A DNA stretch of 64,000 nt from JAHJDR01 sp964609965 (GTDB lineage Bacteria; UBA10199; JADGCS01): positions 207,176-271,175 of the forward strand of contig CAZSTS010000003.1 in NCBI GenBank assembly GCA_964609965.1, read 5' to 3'. A program made the translations under genes and the position numbers. The notes under the pieces are model-generated. The model made no database searches and was not told the DNA's origin. It worked only from the letters and a program-made list of their open reading frames with translations. Shown here piece after piece: positions 15,999 to 24,017 of this stretch. How positions within the stretch are numbered: the first letter of the stretch is position 1; every line of letters starts with the position of its first letter.

Positions 15999-17030
15999 TT
16001 AGTCTTCGAAGAAAGTATCAATCCAAGGTGATTCTGGTTTTGAATTATCCCAAGGTCTCAGGCCTAAAAACTCTTCAGTAAAAGCCCAGGGGTTAATGCT
16101 AGAACCTGTTATCCCGTCTATCCAAAACTCTGTTACTTTATCACCTGCTTCTGGTACTGTGGCCATTTCAAGTGTAGGGTCCATGTCATCATCTTCAAGT
16201 GTAGGTACTCGAGTTGTTGGTGCAATCATAGATACATTGGTTGGAGTATGTCTGAAGCGCATTTTGTCTCCAAATTGGACAATATCTCCTGTTTTAAGAG
16301 TCCATGCATAATACCCAGTTACTTCCTTAATCACAGATGCTGTCATCGTATATGGGTCAATTTGAGTAATTCTAATATGATCGTTTAGCATTTCTTCCAC
16401 GCTAGCTGGCTTATCGCGCGTTCTTTCATATTCTATCACATATATTTCAGTTGGTCTTGAGCGGCTTTTTAAATTGCGGATAATGTAAATAGGGATATTT
16501 TTGCTGAAAGTAGTTATACTGAATTCATCTTTTTTCTCCTCATATTGCATTGCCAATAAATTACCTGAGCGTTGGAAGGAATAGCCCCCACGTTTTCTGA
16601 GATATCTAAAAATGGATTGTTTAAGAGGACCTACATCAGGTGTTAACAGGATGGGCACATAGCCTTTTTGTAAAGCCCTAGTTGTGAAAGCGCTAGAAGC
16701 CAGGTCTTTTATTTCAATTTGTGTGGGGAGAGTTGCGTGCCATGTACCAGCGGCGATGGCGCCAGCTGGTTCGGGGACAGCATGAGCTGATGACGCGACA
16801 CCACGTTTGCTAGCGTCAGCTGCTAAACCTGGTGCGTCCGGGACAGCGCGAGCGGGACCTGATCCACTGGGACCTACTAAAACAAAACCATCACTGTCTT
16901 CGTTGCACAAATTCGTTGATCCGTATTGGAGCAACCATTGCATTTTGGTGGGCATAGTTTGAAATACATCAGCTCCTGGCAAAGCAGTATTTCCAAAACC
17001 AAGAGTAGGATTTAAAGTTAAATAACTCAT
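15999..17030 (-). CDS. Orphan protein with Ala/Pro/Gly-rich insert
   Basis: 343 residues, no signal peptide. Residues 52-95 are alanine-, proline- and glycine-rich and come from DNA of clearly higher GC (16746-16877) than the surroundings. They separate an N-terminal stretch from a larger folded part (residues 100-280, with ILLTPDVGPLKQSIFRYLRKRGGYSF and EIYVIEYERTR). A beta-strand run near residue 250 (LKTGDIVQFGDKMRFR) resembles strands in the next gene. The ATG is 2 bases after the preceding stop (TAATTATG), indicating translational coupling. Function unknown. Confidence 0.65.
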   Translation of the reverse strand: MSYLTLNPTLGFGNTALPGADVFQTMPTKMQWLLQYGSTNLCNEDSDGFVLVGPSGSGPARAVPDAPGLAADASKRGVASSAHAVPEPAGAIAAGTWHATLPTQIEIKDLASSAFTTRALQKGYVPILLTPDVGPLKQSIFRYLRKRGGYSFQRSGNLLAMQYEEKKDEFSITTFSKNIPIYIIRNLKSRSRPTEIYVIEYERTRDKPASVEEMLNDHIRITQIDPYTMTASVIKEVTGYYAWTLKTGDIVQFGDKMRFRHTPTNVSMIAPTTRVPTLEDDDMDPTLEMATVPEAGDKVTEFWIDGITGSSINPWAFTEEFLGLRPWDNSKPESPWIDTFFED

Positions 17031-17032
17031 AA

Positions 17033-17692
17033 TTAAATAAATGTAGGCAGAACAAACGCTACTACTTTTCCGTCATTTCTATTTTGTTTTAATTTGATTC
17101 TCTCTCCAGGAAATAAAGCAATGCTTTGTCCAGGTGTGAGTGGGAGCCATGTGCCAAGGTCATCCATGAAATAAAAGATAAGATCACCCGAACGGTTTGT
17201 ATTATGGTCTGTGTTAGTGAGGATCCATCTTGCTTTTCTTGTTCCTTTTGCTCTGTGTGGATCGAGTTCAAAACTCACATCAAATTCTCTAAGAGAATTA
17301 AAGTCTGTTTTTAGAAGACGTTGACCAGTTCGTTCTGATTTTCTTCTTCTCGCTCTTATTTCTGTAGTGAGTAAGCCAATGAGTTGTTCACTCAATGTCA
17401 TTCTTATTTCTGGTTCTAGATCCCAATACGAAGTTCCTCCAGAAGCATCAGGTCCTTGTTCTCCATATCTTTGCCTTACTCCAAAATCTAAATCATTTTC
17501 TGTATCCTCACATACAAATGAATCAAGACAGGCAAGTGGTAGTCTTGTTTGAGGTGTGTCTTGAAATAGAGCAGGATCAACTAATTGAAAGGCCTGTACG
17601 GTTTGTTCTCCTGTGCCTAGCCATTGAGCCATGTTAAGATAAAATAAACTCCCAGTGGCTTCGGGTCTAAAATTGGACATGTAACTGGACAT
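17033..17692 (-). CDS. Orphan protein, first gene of a three-gene run
   Basis: 219 residues, soluble, no recognised domain. A helical basic stretch (LLTTEIRARRRKSERTGQRLLK) is followed by beta-rich segments (FDVSFELD, DLIFYFMDDLGTWLPLTPGQ, ALFPGERIKLKQ). The strand pattern loosely recalls small beta-sandwich domains such as FHA, but the conserved residues of FHA are not present. It is translationally coupled to the next gene. Upstream DNA carries a perfect palindrome and a heptamer array. Function unknown. Confidence 0.65.
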   Translation of the reverse strand: MSSYMSNFRPEATGSLFYLNMAQWLGTGEQTVQAFQLVDPALFQDTPQTRLPLACLDSFVCEDTENDLDFGVRQRYGEQGPDASGGTSYWDLEPEIRMTLSEQLIGLLTTEIRARRRKSERTGQRLLKTDFNSLREFDVSFELDPHRAKGTRKARWILTNTDHNTNRSGDLIFYFMDDLGTWLPLTPGQSIALFPGERIKLKQNRNDGKVVAFVLPTFI

Positions 17693-17803
17693 TTTTCTCT
17701 AAAATTCCTTAGCTAACAAATTATTAACGGGTACACCTTGAACACAAATGATTTAGTCAACTTATCGGTATATTAAACCATTTGTTTCGATGGGAAGGGA
17801 GAT

Positions 17804-17825
17804 TTCGTGTCCTTGGGGACACGAA
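17804..17825. repeat. Palindrome TTCGTGTCC / GGACACGAA
   Basis: Nine-base perfect arms around a TTGG loop, in the gap upstream of the gene starting at 17692. It belongs to the family of short-loop palindromes also found at 19999, 20030, 38110, 38991, 59571 and 62164. Confidence 0.75.
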
Positions 17826-17826
17826 G

Positions 17827-17868
17827 GAGTTTGGAGTGATGAGTAATGAGCGATGAGAAATGACATAA
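17827..17868. repeat. Degenerate heptamer array, unit GAGYRAT
   Basis: Six consecutive units: GAGTTTG, GAGTGAT, GAGTAAT, GAGCGAT, GAGAAAT and GACATAA. It lies directly beside the palindrome at 17804 and ends 12 bases before the lipoprotein stop. Confidence 0.85.
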
Positions 17869-17880
17869 GGCATATGTCTT

Positions 17881-18423
17881 TTATATCAATTCATAATAGA
17901 AATAACATGTCGAGTAAGTATTAGAAGGTTCGCAGACGCATTCAATGGATTCATCTGAGTGTTCTATGTTATAAATTTCACATTCACAGGGAAAAATAAC
18001 AGAAGGGTGGCCATACCAGTCTAGGTAATTTGTTTCGAATTCAAATGTGTCGTCAGAATAAATCACCGCATTCCATATGAGTTGGCCTGAGCTTGTTTCA
18101 AAGTCCATCATGTCATCATAGGAATAAACATCTAAGTATGTTGGTAATTCCAAATCAGGATCATCATACCCGTAGTCATCGCATGTAGAATAATATTCAT
18201 TAAGCTCATACGATCCAAAAAAGCTACGAGATGAACCCTTATAATAACTAGACCAATAGTCTAGGCCGCCTGAGGGATCATCTTCATCACAATCATCGTA
18301 TTCCTCGTAGATGTACTCTGTTTCGGTGTATGAATAGACTTCATCATCATGCCAGTACTCATGACAAGATGTGAGCATAAAAAATGAGATCAAACAGAAG
18401 CTTAATAATATATTTTTCATCAT
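17881..18423 (-). CDS. Tyrosine- and acid-rich lipoprotein
   Basis: 180 residues. A signal peptide with lipobox (FFMLTSC-H) marks a lipoprotein. The mature chain is extremely rich in Asp, Glu, Tyr and Ser (EYWHDDEVYSYTETEYIYEEYDD), and has several cysteines near the C-terminus (CECEIYN, CVCEPSN, STCYF) that could form disulfides. Such composition suggests metal or polycation binding at the cell surface. It follows the histidine-rich secreted gene by 24 bases and probably shares its transcript. No family recognised. Confidence 0.7.
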   Translation of the reverse strand: MMKNILLSFCLISFFMLTSCHEYWHDDEVYSYTETEYIYEEYDDCDEDDPSGGLDYWSSYYKGSSRSFFGSYELNEYYSTCDDYGYDDPDLELPTYLDVYSYDDMMDFETSSGQLIWNAVIYSDDTFEFETNYLDWYGHPSVIFPCECEIYNIEHSDESIECVCEPSNTYSTCYFYYELI

Positions 18424-18447
18424 ATTTCCCTCACCTTGGAATCATGG

Positions 18448-18747
18448 TTACAAAATGATGTGCAAAAATCCAAACAACCCACAGTTTCTGTGGTGGTGTC
18501 GATTATAGCAGGGGTAAGAGCAACCATGTCCATGGCAACAACTTCTGTGGGAGTAGCGTGAGTAATGACGATGGTGTGATTTGTAATGTTTGACGTGTTT
18601 GGTTACATGTTTGTGGACATGTTTTTTATGGACGACGTGACTTTTATGGCTATGTTTGTGGTGTTTTTTAGCATAGCTGTCTGGGCTATGAAGCATGAGC
18701 ATCGAAAAAACGACTATAACACTAATAATGAGTAGTACTTTCTGCAT
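18448..18747 (-). CDS. Histidine-rich secreted small protein
   Basis: 99 residues with a signal peptide (first 26 residues, ending DSYAKK). The mature part is dominated by His, Lys and Tyr (HHKHSHKSHVVHKKHVHKH), with a cysteine cluster CCHGHGCSYPC. Composition suggests binding of transition metals such as Ni, Zn or Cu in the periplasm or outside the cell. A perfect AGGAGG ribosome-binding site precedes the ATG. It forms a pair with the acidic lipoprotein downstream: one basic and His-rich, the other acidic and Tyr-rich. Function is inferred from composition only. Confidence 0.7.
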   Translation of the reverse strand: MQKVLLIISVIVVFSMLMLHSPDSYAKKHHKHSHKSHVVHKKHVHKHVTKHVKHYKSHHRHYSRYSHRSCCHGHGCSYPCYNRHHHRNCGLFGFLHIIL

Positions 18748-18938
18748 GATTCCCTCCTATTGTTAAAATCCCCTTAATTTCTGTGTTCTGAAAAGGTTAA
18801 TCGATGGGAGGGCTGAAATAGTTTTAATTAATTGAGATTGATGTATTTATAGCGGAATATCGTAAATTATGCGAAGTTGTTGCTTGAGTGAGAAGTTAGC
18901 GCGGTTCTTTTTTCAACAAAAGAGATCCTTAAACAAGA

Positions 18939-19376
18939 TTAAAACTTCTTACCAGGTCCACCGTGAATTTCAGGATATTTGGTTTTTTGAGTTTCTGAAG
19001 CAGCTTCTTCAGCTGGAAAAAATTCTGCGCCACCATTTGCTTTAAAGGCTCTTCGAGCACGCCAGTCTAGAATCCTGGTCACGTAATCTTGAGCAACTGA
19101 TCTGGATTTTGTTTTTAATACAGCAGCTAGGTCTTGAGAGGCTCTGGCTAAACACTCAGCTTGTGAGGGATCTGCTTCAGGATCCTCTTTCACTAATTTA
19201 CTACGACCATAATCAATGAATTCTTTTTTTTCTACATCTTCGTTGATGCCCCAGGTAGTAAAACCTTTTCCATTGTCAAAGAGTATAAGCTCAGGATGTA
19301 GGTCGTAATAATCGGTTTCTTTACTAGCTGCTGTTTCAAACGAAGCAAAGTTTACACATGGAAATTGGTCATACAT
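18939..19376 (-). CDS. Orphan protein, paralogue A of a tandem pair
   Basis: 145 residues, soluble, no signal peptide. It is clearly homologous to the gene directly upstream: shared blocks include YYD.(H/N)P(E/D)L..FDNG.G, TWG(I/L)N.DVEK(K/R)E, LARASQDLA.VL.TK, DYVTRILD and FKANGGA.FFPAEEAA. An AAAGGAA site precedes the ATG. No known family recognised. Differences are concentrated at both ends, which suggests a conserved core domain of about 110 residues after a local duplication. Confidence 0.7.
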   Translation of the reverse strand: MYDQFPCVNFASFETAASKETDYYDLHPELILFDNGKGFTTWGINEDVEKKEFIDYGRSKLVKEDPEADPSQAECLARASQDLAAVLKTKSRSVAQDYVTRILDWRARRAFKANGGAEFFPAEEAASETQKTKYPEIHGGPGKKF

Positions 19377-19444
19377 GGCATTTTTCCTTTACAATTTAGG
19401 AGATTGTTTTTTTGTTTAAAAACAAAAAGATGTCTAATAATATT

Positions 19445-19900
19445 TTACCATTTACGTGAGTTTTGTGGTGCAAAAAGTTCTGTGCCAGAATGACTAGGTT
19501 CGTCAGCTGCTTCTTCAGCAGGAAAAAACGCTGCACCACCATTTGCTTTAAATACTGTGGCTGCGTCTTTGTCTAGAATTCTGGTAACATAATCAGTGGC
19601 AACGCTTTTAGGTTTAGTTTGCAAAACCAGAGCCAGATCTTGAGAGGCCCTTGCTAAAGCTTCGGCATCTGTGACTTCTTTATCAGAATCACTAGCTTGC
19701 AATGCTTTTCTTCCGTATGCGGTAAGTTCACGCTTTTCTACATCACTATTGAGACCCCAGGTAAAAGCACCATCACCATTATCAAAGGGTTTGAGGTCAG
19801 GATTTTGGTCGTAATAACTAAGTTGCTTTTCAGCAGGGTTGTTAGCGACTTCAGGTGCAGTTTCATTTCTATATTGTGCGGATAGGGCTTCATCTAACAT
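19445..19900 (-). CDS. Orphan protein, paralogue B of a tandem pair
   Basis: 151 residues, the first gene of the minus-strand orphan run. It shares the core described for the neighbour (FDNGDGAFTWGLNSDVEKREL, DYVTRILDKDAATVFKANGG), with a longer polar N-terminus. GAAGGAG precedes the ATG by a normal distance. The two copies are separated by 68 bases. Nothing indicates export. Function unknown. Confidence 0.7.
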   Translation of the reverse strand: MLDEALSAQYRNETAPEVANNPAEKQLSYYDQNPDLKPFDNGDGAFTWGLNSDVEKRELTAYGRKALQASDSDKEVTDAEALARASQDLALVLQTKPKSVATDYVTRILDKDAATVFKANGGAAFFPAEEAADEPSHSGTELFAPQNSRKW

Positions 19901-19998
19901 AGTATTTCTCCTTCTAACGGGCTGACATTAATACAAGTGCCTTACTAGTATATTTATCGCATGAAAAAAACTGAAGTTACGCGGGTGATGCAATTTTC

Positions 19999-20047
19999 GT
20001 GTCCTTTGGGACACAAGATTTGAAGAAATCGTGTCCTCAAGGACACG
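19999..20047. repeat. Two short-loop palindromes, GTGTCC/GGACAC
   Basis: GTGTCC-TTTG-GGACAC lies at 19999-20014 and CGTGTCC-TCAA-GGACACG at 20030-20047. They sit in the 376-base divergent gap between the paralogue pair and the TIGR02147 gene, which holds no other gene. They are nearly identical in stem to the palindrome at 17804. Confidence 0.75.
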
Positions 20048-20227
20048 CCTGATAGCGTTAAAGCTGTTAAATATTGTTGTATCTTGTTGAAATATTATGC
20101 TGATTTCCTATTGCCATTACGACAAATTCTGTTTTTTGACGCCCAAAATTTATGATTTAATAAGCAACACAGATGAAATATAAGCCGATAAATAAAGTAT
20201 AACGAAGAGTGAAGAAAGCGATACATT

Positions 20228-20276
20228 AGCATATAGGGTGCCAAAAATCGCAACAATTTAAAGCATATAGGATACC
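20228..20276 (+). promoter_or_regulatory. 15-base direct repeat abutting TIGR02147 start
   Basis: AGCATATAGGGTGCC (20228-20242) and AGCATATAGGATACC (20262-20276) match at 13 of 15 positions, with a 34-base period. The second copy ends at the ATG and includes AGGA as the likely ribosome-binding site. It could be a protein-binding site for autoregulation or an RNA element. A TTGACG with a TAATAA about 16 bases further on lies upstream near 20137. Confidence 0.45.
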
Positions 20277-21200
20277 ATGAATAAGCAAAAATCACTTAAA
20301 ACGCTTAATGTGTTTCAATATGATGATTACCGCCAATTTTTAGCTGATTTTTATGAGCTGAAAAAGAAGGAAATGCCCACTAAGTTCTCATATCGTTTTT
20401 TGAGTCAAAAAGCTGGGTTTCAAACATCTACTTTTTTTCATCGTGTTATTATTGGTAAACGTAATCTCACTTTAGAGAGTATACGTAAAATCGCTGCTAT
20501 TATTCCTCTTACTGGACGTCCTTATCAATATTTTGAAACACTTGTTCTCTTTAATCAGGCCAAAACAGAAGAAGAGAGAATGATTCATTTTGATGCTCTT
20601 AAAGAATTTAAAGAATTCATAGCTCTCAGACTCATTAACGAAGATCAATCGACTTACTTATTAAAATGGTATTACCCAGTTGTGAGAGAGATGATTAAAT
20701 GGGATGGTTTTAAACCTGATGCTAGTTGGATAGCCAACAAGATTAGACCTAGAATATTTGTTAAGCAGGCTGAAGAAGCTATGGAAGTTTTGCTTAAACT
20801 TAAATTAGCAACAGTTTTAGCTGATGGTACGTGGGAACAATCTTATCCAAAAATTATGACTGAAGAAGAAGGTTTAGGCCAAGAAGCCATTAGCTATCAT
20901 AAAAATGCAATTCACTTAGGCCAACAGGCTCTGACTTTACCAGCCAAAGATAGACATGTAAGTGCCATGACTATTTCCATGTCTCCTGCGTTGTTTGAAT
21001 TGATGCGCCAGAAAATTTACATCTTTCATAAAGAGATGTCTGGTCTTATTTCAAAAAAACTCGATAAAACACTTTTAAGAAAAAACAATATTGATGAAGA
21101 AATGATTAACTCTAAGGGATTTTTAGATGTCTCAGAGGTTTGTCAGTTTAATATGCAAATGTTTAAGGTGGCTAAAACAGGGAGAAAAGATGAAGAATAA
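20277..21200 (+). CDS. TIGR02147 family protein
   Basis: 307 residues. The start NVFQYDDYRQFLADFYELKKK, then FSYRFLSQKAGF and LTLESIRKIAAIIPLTGRPYQYFETLVLFNQAKTEEER, are the hallmarks of the TIGR02147 family. Its members are expanded in Fibrobacter and Bdellovibrio-like bacteria. The N-terminus looks like a helix-turn-helix, so a DNA-binding regulator is plausible but unproven. The gene overlaps the next lipoprotein gene by 11 bases, so the two are co-translated. Confidence 0.85.
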   Translation: MNKQKSLKTLNVFQYDDYRQFLADFYELKKKEMPTKFSYRFLSQKAGFQTSTFFHRVIIGKRNLTLESIRKIAAIIPLTGRPYQYFETLVLFNQAKTEEERMIHFDALKEFKEFIALRLINEDQSTYLLKWYYPVVREMIKWDGFKPDASWIANKIRPRIFVKQAEEAMEVLLKLKLATVLADGTWEQSYPKIMTEEEGLGQEAISYHKNAIHLGQQALTLPAKDRHVSAMTISMSPALFELMRQKIYIFHKEMSGLISKKLDKTLLRKNNIDEEMINSKGFLDVSEVCQFNMQMFKVAKTGRKDEE

Positions 21201-23283
21201 ATTATATACGATCATGGGTGTCCTCATTACTGTATTTTGTGTTTCTTGCTTTGGATCAGGCATGTCTGATTCTTTAGACACAGGCACAGGTCTTGATGAT
21301 GAAGGTTCAACAACAAGTATTACGGTCATTGGTAATCCTTCGCTCAAAGTGAATAACACAGGGACTGTTTATCTTATTGATAACCTAGACTCAGACAATT
21401 TTAAGTTCTTTAGCGATACAAGTATTGAAAGTGTTTTGAGTCTCACAGTAGCAAATACAGATTTAGCTGAAGACGCGATTCTTGACACTCCTGTTCCAGC
21501 TATTGATGGTTTTGTTCTTAGTCCAAACAATGAAACTGAAATGGTTTTTGTTCTTGAGGCGTCATTCGTAGTTAATGACCAAAATTGCTTTGTTGTTTTT
21601 GTTGATAGCGCAGAAGAAAAATGTATTCACGAAGCTAAAATTCAAGACAAACCTCAGTTTGATGCAAATGGAAATGTGTATTTCTATGATAATAATTTAG
21701 AATTAGGTACAGAGGGGCTTGTAAAGTGGGCTAAGGCCACTGGCGAAAAAATCTACATTACTAATCCTAATTTTGAACTTGCACAGCAGATGGTACACGC
21801 TGATGGCACAGTCTATCTGACTGATACAGCGGGATCTTTAAGAACAGTGAGCCCTGATAATATACTCAGTAATCGTCTTTCGGGTGATCGTGTTGATTCA
21901 TTTAATATTGTAGATGCCAATATTCTCTTGCTTCAAGGTGAGATTACTTTTGAAGAAGAACAGAGCTATGGGTATTATTTTTATGATCATACGGAGAAAG
22001 AAATTATCGCGGTTTTAGATTACAATGGCAATGCTGACCTTTCATCCTCTATGTATGTTGATGGTGAAAATAGGATCTTGGTTCAAGATGGTGACAGTAT
22101 AATCAAGATTTATCCTGGTGTGTCTGAAATAATTGAGCTTGGTTTAACTCAAATTAATTTTAGCATAGTTCATGATAATACCCTTTTTGCCTCTGGTAGG
22201 GTAGAAGGCACGCAAAAGTTTGTTAAACTTGACTTAAGTGATGAAGAGGCTGCTCCTGTGACAGTGCTCAGTGGTCACGAAGTGTATAATGCAGAACTCG
22301 GTTCTAACTCTAATCTATACTATGATGCGCAGAACTTTAATACTAATCAGTACTATCTTGGTATTTTAGACGTCACAACCAATGATGTGATTTTTACTGA
22401 AGAGGTTTTAGATGGTTCTGTTGTTAATATTGATTCTGTTTATTCAATCAATAATAATTCATTTTCTGAAATCACGTTTGAAACAAATACACCTTACGCT
22501 CTTGTGAGAGCTGCCACTGCGCAACGTGGGGAATTTGTTAAAGGCAGACTATTAGAAGATGTTGATCTCACAATTGATTTTGATGCTGAAATCTATCGCA
22601 AAAGATTTCAGAATGGTAAGCTACGCTTCACTGTTGACAGTGCTGCTAGTATAAGAGTGATTAAGCCAAGATTGAACTGGGTTTATGAAGTAGAATCAGA
22701 TGCAACCGACACTCAGGACTTAAGCCATTTGAATATTGATAAAATCACATTGTTATCTGCTTCAGAAAACCTCGTTGGTATTTTGGCAACAAGAAAAATC
22801 TATGGCGATCAAGTGTTTAAAATCTACTCTTATGAGGTTAATGAGTCTGAGAGATCTGTGAGCTTTACTTTTGAAAAATCTATCATGCTAGATGATAGGG
22901 TGTATAATGTTAAAGCAAGCGAAACTGCTGATCGTATCCATTTAGTAAGTCGTCGTGGTGATATTACGATGTATAATTTTGATCTAGAATTATTGGCTGA
23001 ATCGCGTGTGTTTTTTGGACGAGGTAATGTGAGTATTGTTTCTGATACAAATGGTTTCTTATTACTCAGAAGCAGCTTCATGACTTCGGCAAATATCTTA
23101 AGATCAAAACTATTGATTTTAGATGTGAGCGCTGGTGACTACAATCACATTCAAACAATCAGAGTAAAAGCAAACAGACACTTACTAAATGCTTCACTGT
23201 ATGACTCTGAAACAATGGCTATAAAGACTTACTCGCGAACCACTGATATGATCGAATATTATATTCTAGAAGAAAACGAGTAG
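21190..23283 (+). CDS. Large lipoprotein, probable beta-propeller
   Basis: 697 residues from the ATG at 21190, chosen because GGGAGAAA precedes it and a lipobox signal peptide follows at once (ITVFCVSC-F). A longer frame opens at 21127 but would delay the signal. The mature protein has repeated beta-strand motifs of the type NVYFYDNN, TVYLTDTAG, LFASGRVEG and NLYYDAQN, as in WD/YVTN-like propellers, but no family is recognised. It is an outer-membrane or periplasmic lipoprotein. The pairing with a TIGR02147 gene suggests that gene controls or serves it. Confidence 0.75.
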   Translation: MKNKLYTIMGVLITVFCVSCFGSGMSDSLDTGTGLDDEGSTTSITVIGNPSLKVNNTGTVYLIDNLDSDNFKFFSDTSIESVLSLTVANTDLAEDAILDTPVPAIDGFVLSPNNETEMVFVLEASFVVNDQNCFVVFVDSAEEKCIHEAKIQDKPQFDANGNVYFYDNNLELGTEGLVKWAKATGEKIYITNPNFELAQQMVHADGTVYLTDTAGSLRTVSPDNILSNRLSGDRVDSFNIVDANILLLQGEITFEEEQSYGYYFYDHTEKEIIAVLDYNGNADLSSSMYVDGENRILVQDGDSIIKIYPGVSEIIELGLTQINFSIVHDNTLFASGRVEGTQKFVKLDLSDEEAAPVTVLSGHEVYNAELGSNSNLYYDAQNFNTNQYYLGILDVTTNDVIFTEEVLDGSVVNIDSVYSINNNSFSEITFETNTPYALVRAATAQRGEFVKGRLLEDVDLTIDFDAEIYRKRFQNGKLRFTVDSAASIRVIKPRLNWVYEVESDATDTQDLSHLNIDKITLLSASENLVGILATRKIYGDQVFKIYSYEVNESERSVSFTFEKSIMLDDRVYNVKASETADRIHLVSRRGDITMYNFDLELLAESRVFFGRGNVSIVSDTNGFLLLRSSFMTSANILRSKLLILDVSAGDYNHIQTIRVKANRHLLNASLYDSETMAIKTYSRTTDMIEYYILEENE

Positions 23284-23307
23284 GATCTACCTCTCCCCCC
23301 CTTCGGG

Positions 23308-23336
23308 TACCCTCTCCTTACAAAGGAGAGGGGGTA
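23308..23336. terminator. Hairpin with CCCTCTCC/GGAGAGGG stem
   Basis: TACCCTCTCC and GGAGAGGGGGTA form a strong stem around TTACAAA, 25 bases after the lipoprotein stop. There is no T-run, so it may be a dispersed palindromic repeat that also ends or stabilises the transcript. Confidence 0.55.
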
Positions 23337-23399
23337 TAACTAATCTCTCTTGCTAACTTCTCCCTCTTATTCTATCACCTGTGAAAGCAGGTAATTCTT

Positions 23400-24017
23400 A
23401 TGAAAAATATCTACATCGATTTTGATGATGTTCTTTGCGAAACAGCGAATGCTATTATTGAATTAGTTGAGAAAGAGTTTGGTATTAAGCGTCAATTTGA
23501 GAACATTTCTGATTTTAATCTTCAAAAATCTTTTGGCCTGTCTGATACACAGTTTAAGCAACTTCTCGATTTTGCCCATGACCCCGATGTGGTGTATAAT
23601 ATGCAACCTATTGAAGGCGCTGTTGAAGCTATAAAAAAACTCAAGGGCATGGGGTATGGTATTTCGATCATGACAGGGCGTCCGCCTTCTACACGTGAGG
23701 ATTCCATAAAATGGTTAAAAGATTATCAGGTCCCGTATGATAGTCTCACCTTTGTCGATAAATATTCACGTTTTATTTCTGGTTTAGATAAAGATGTTGC
23801 GATTACTTTAGATCAGTTACAAGAATTAGAGTTTGCTTTTGCTATAGAAGATTCTGGGCACATGGCTTTGTGTTTGGCCAATCAAATGAATGTACCAGTC
23901 TTTCTCCATGACCGACCTTGGAATCGTTTTATTGAAGAACACGAGGAATTAAAATCCGATAAGATTCACCGTTGTTCAGATTGGAAGGAAATTCTTAATA
24001 AGCTTCAATCTCTATAG
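23400..24017 (+). CDS. HAD-superfamily 5'-nucleotidase-like protein (NT5C type)
   Basis: 205 residues. HAD motif I is IYIDFDDVLCETA (nucleophile and general acid in DxDDV), motif II lies in ISIMTGRPPS, and a lysine plus an acidic motif (AFAIEDSGHMA) follow. A cap of about 80 residues lies between motifs I and II. This layout matches the deoxyribonucleotidase NT5C and related bacterial HAD phosphatases. It probably dephosphorylates a nucleotide or other small phosphate ester. Its 3' end overlaps the convergent lipoprotein gene by 23 bases. Confidence 0.8.
   Translation: MKNIYIDFDDVLCETANAIIELVEKEFGIKRQFENISDFNLQKSFGLSDTQFKQLLDFAHDPDVVYNMQPIEGAVEAIKKLKGMGYGISIMTGRPPSTREDSIKWLKDYQVPYDSLTFVDKYSRFISGLDKDVAITLDQLQELEFAFAIEDSGHMALCLANQMNVPVFLHDRPWNRFIEEHEELKSDKIHRCSDWKEILNKLQSL

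Noticed and set aside
16000..17692. FHA or other phosphopeptide-binding domain in the orphan genes at 15999 and 17033
   Set aside because: Only a loose strand pattern; the conserved Gly-Arg, Ser and Asn residues of FHA domains are not seen.
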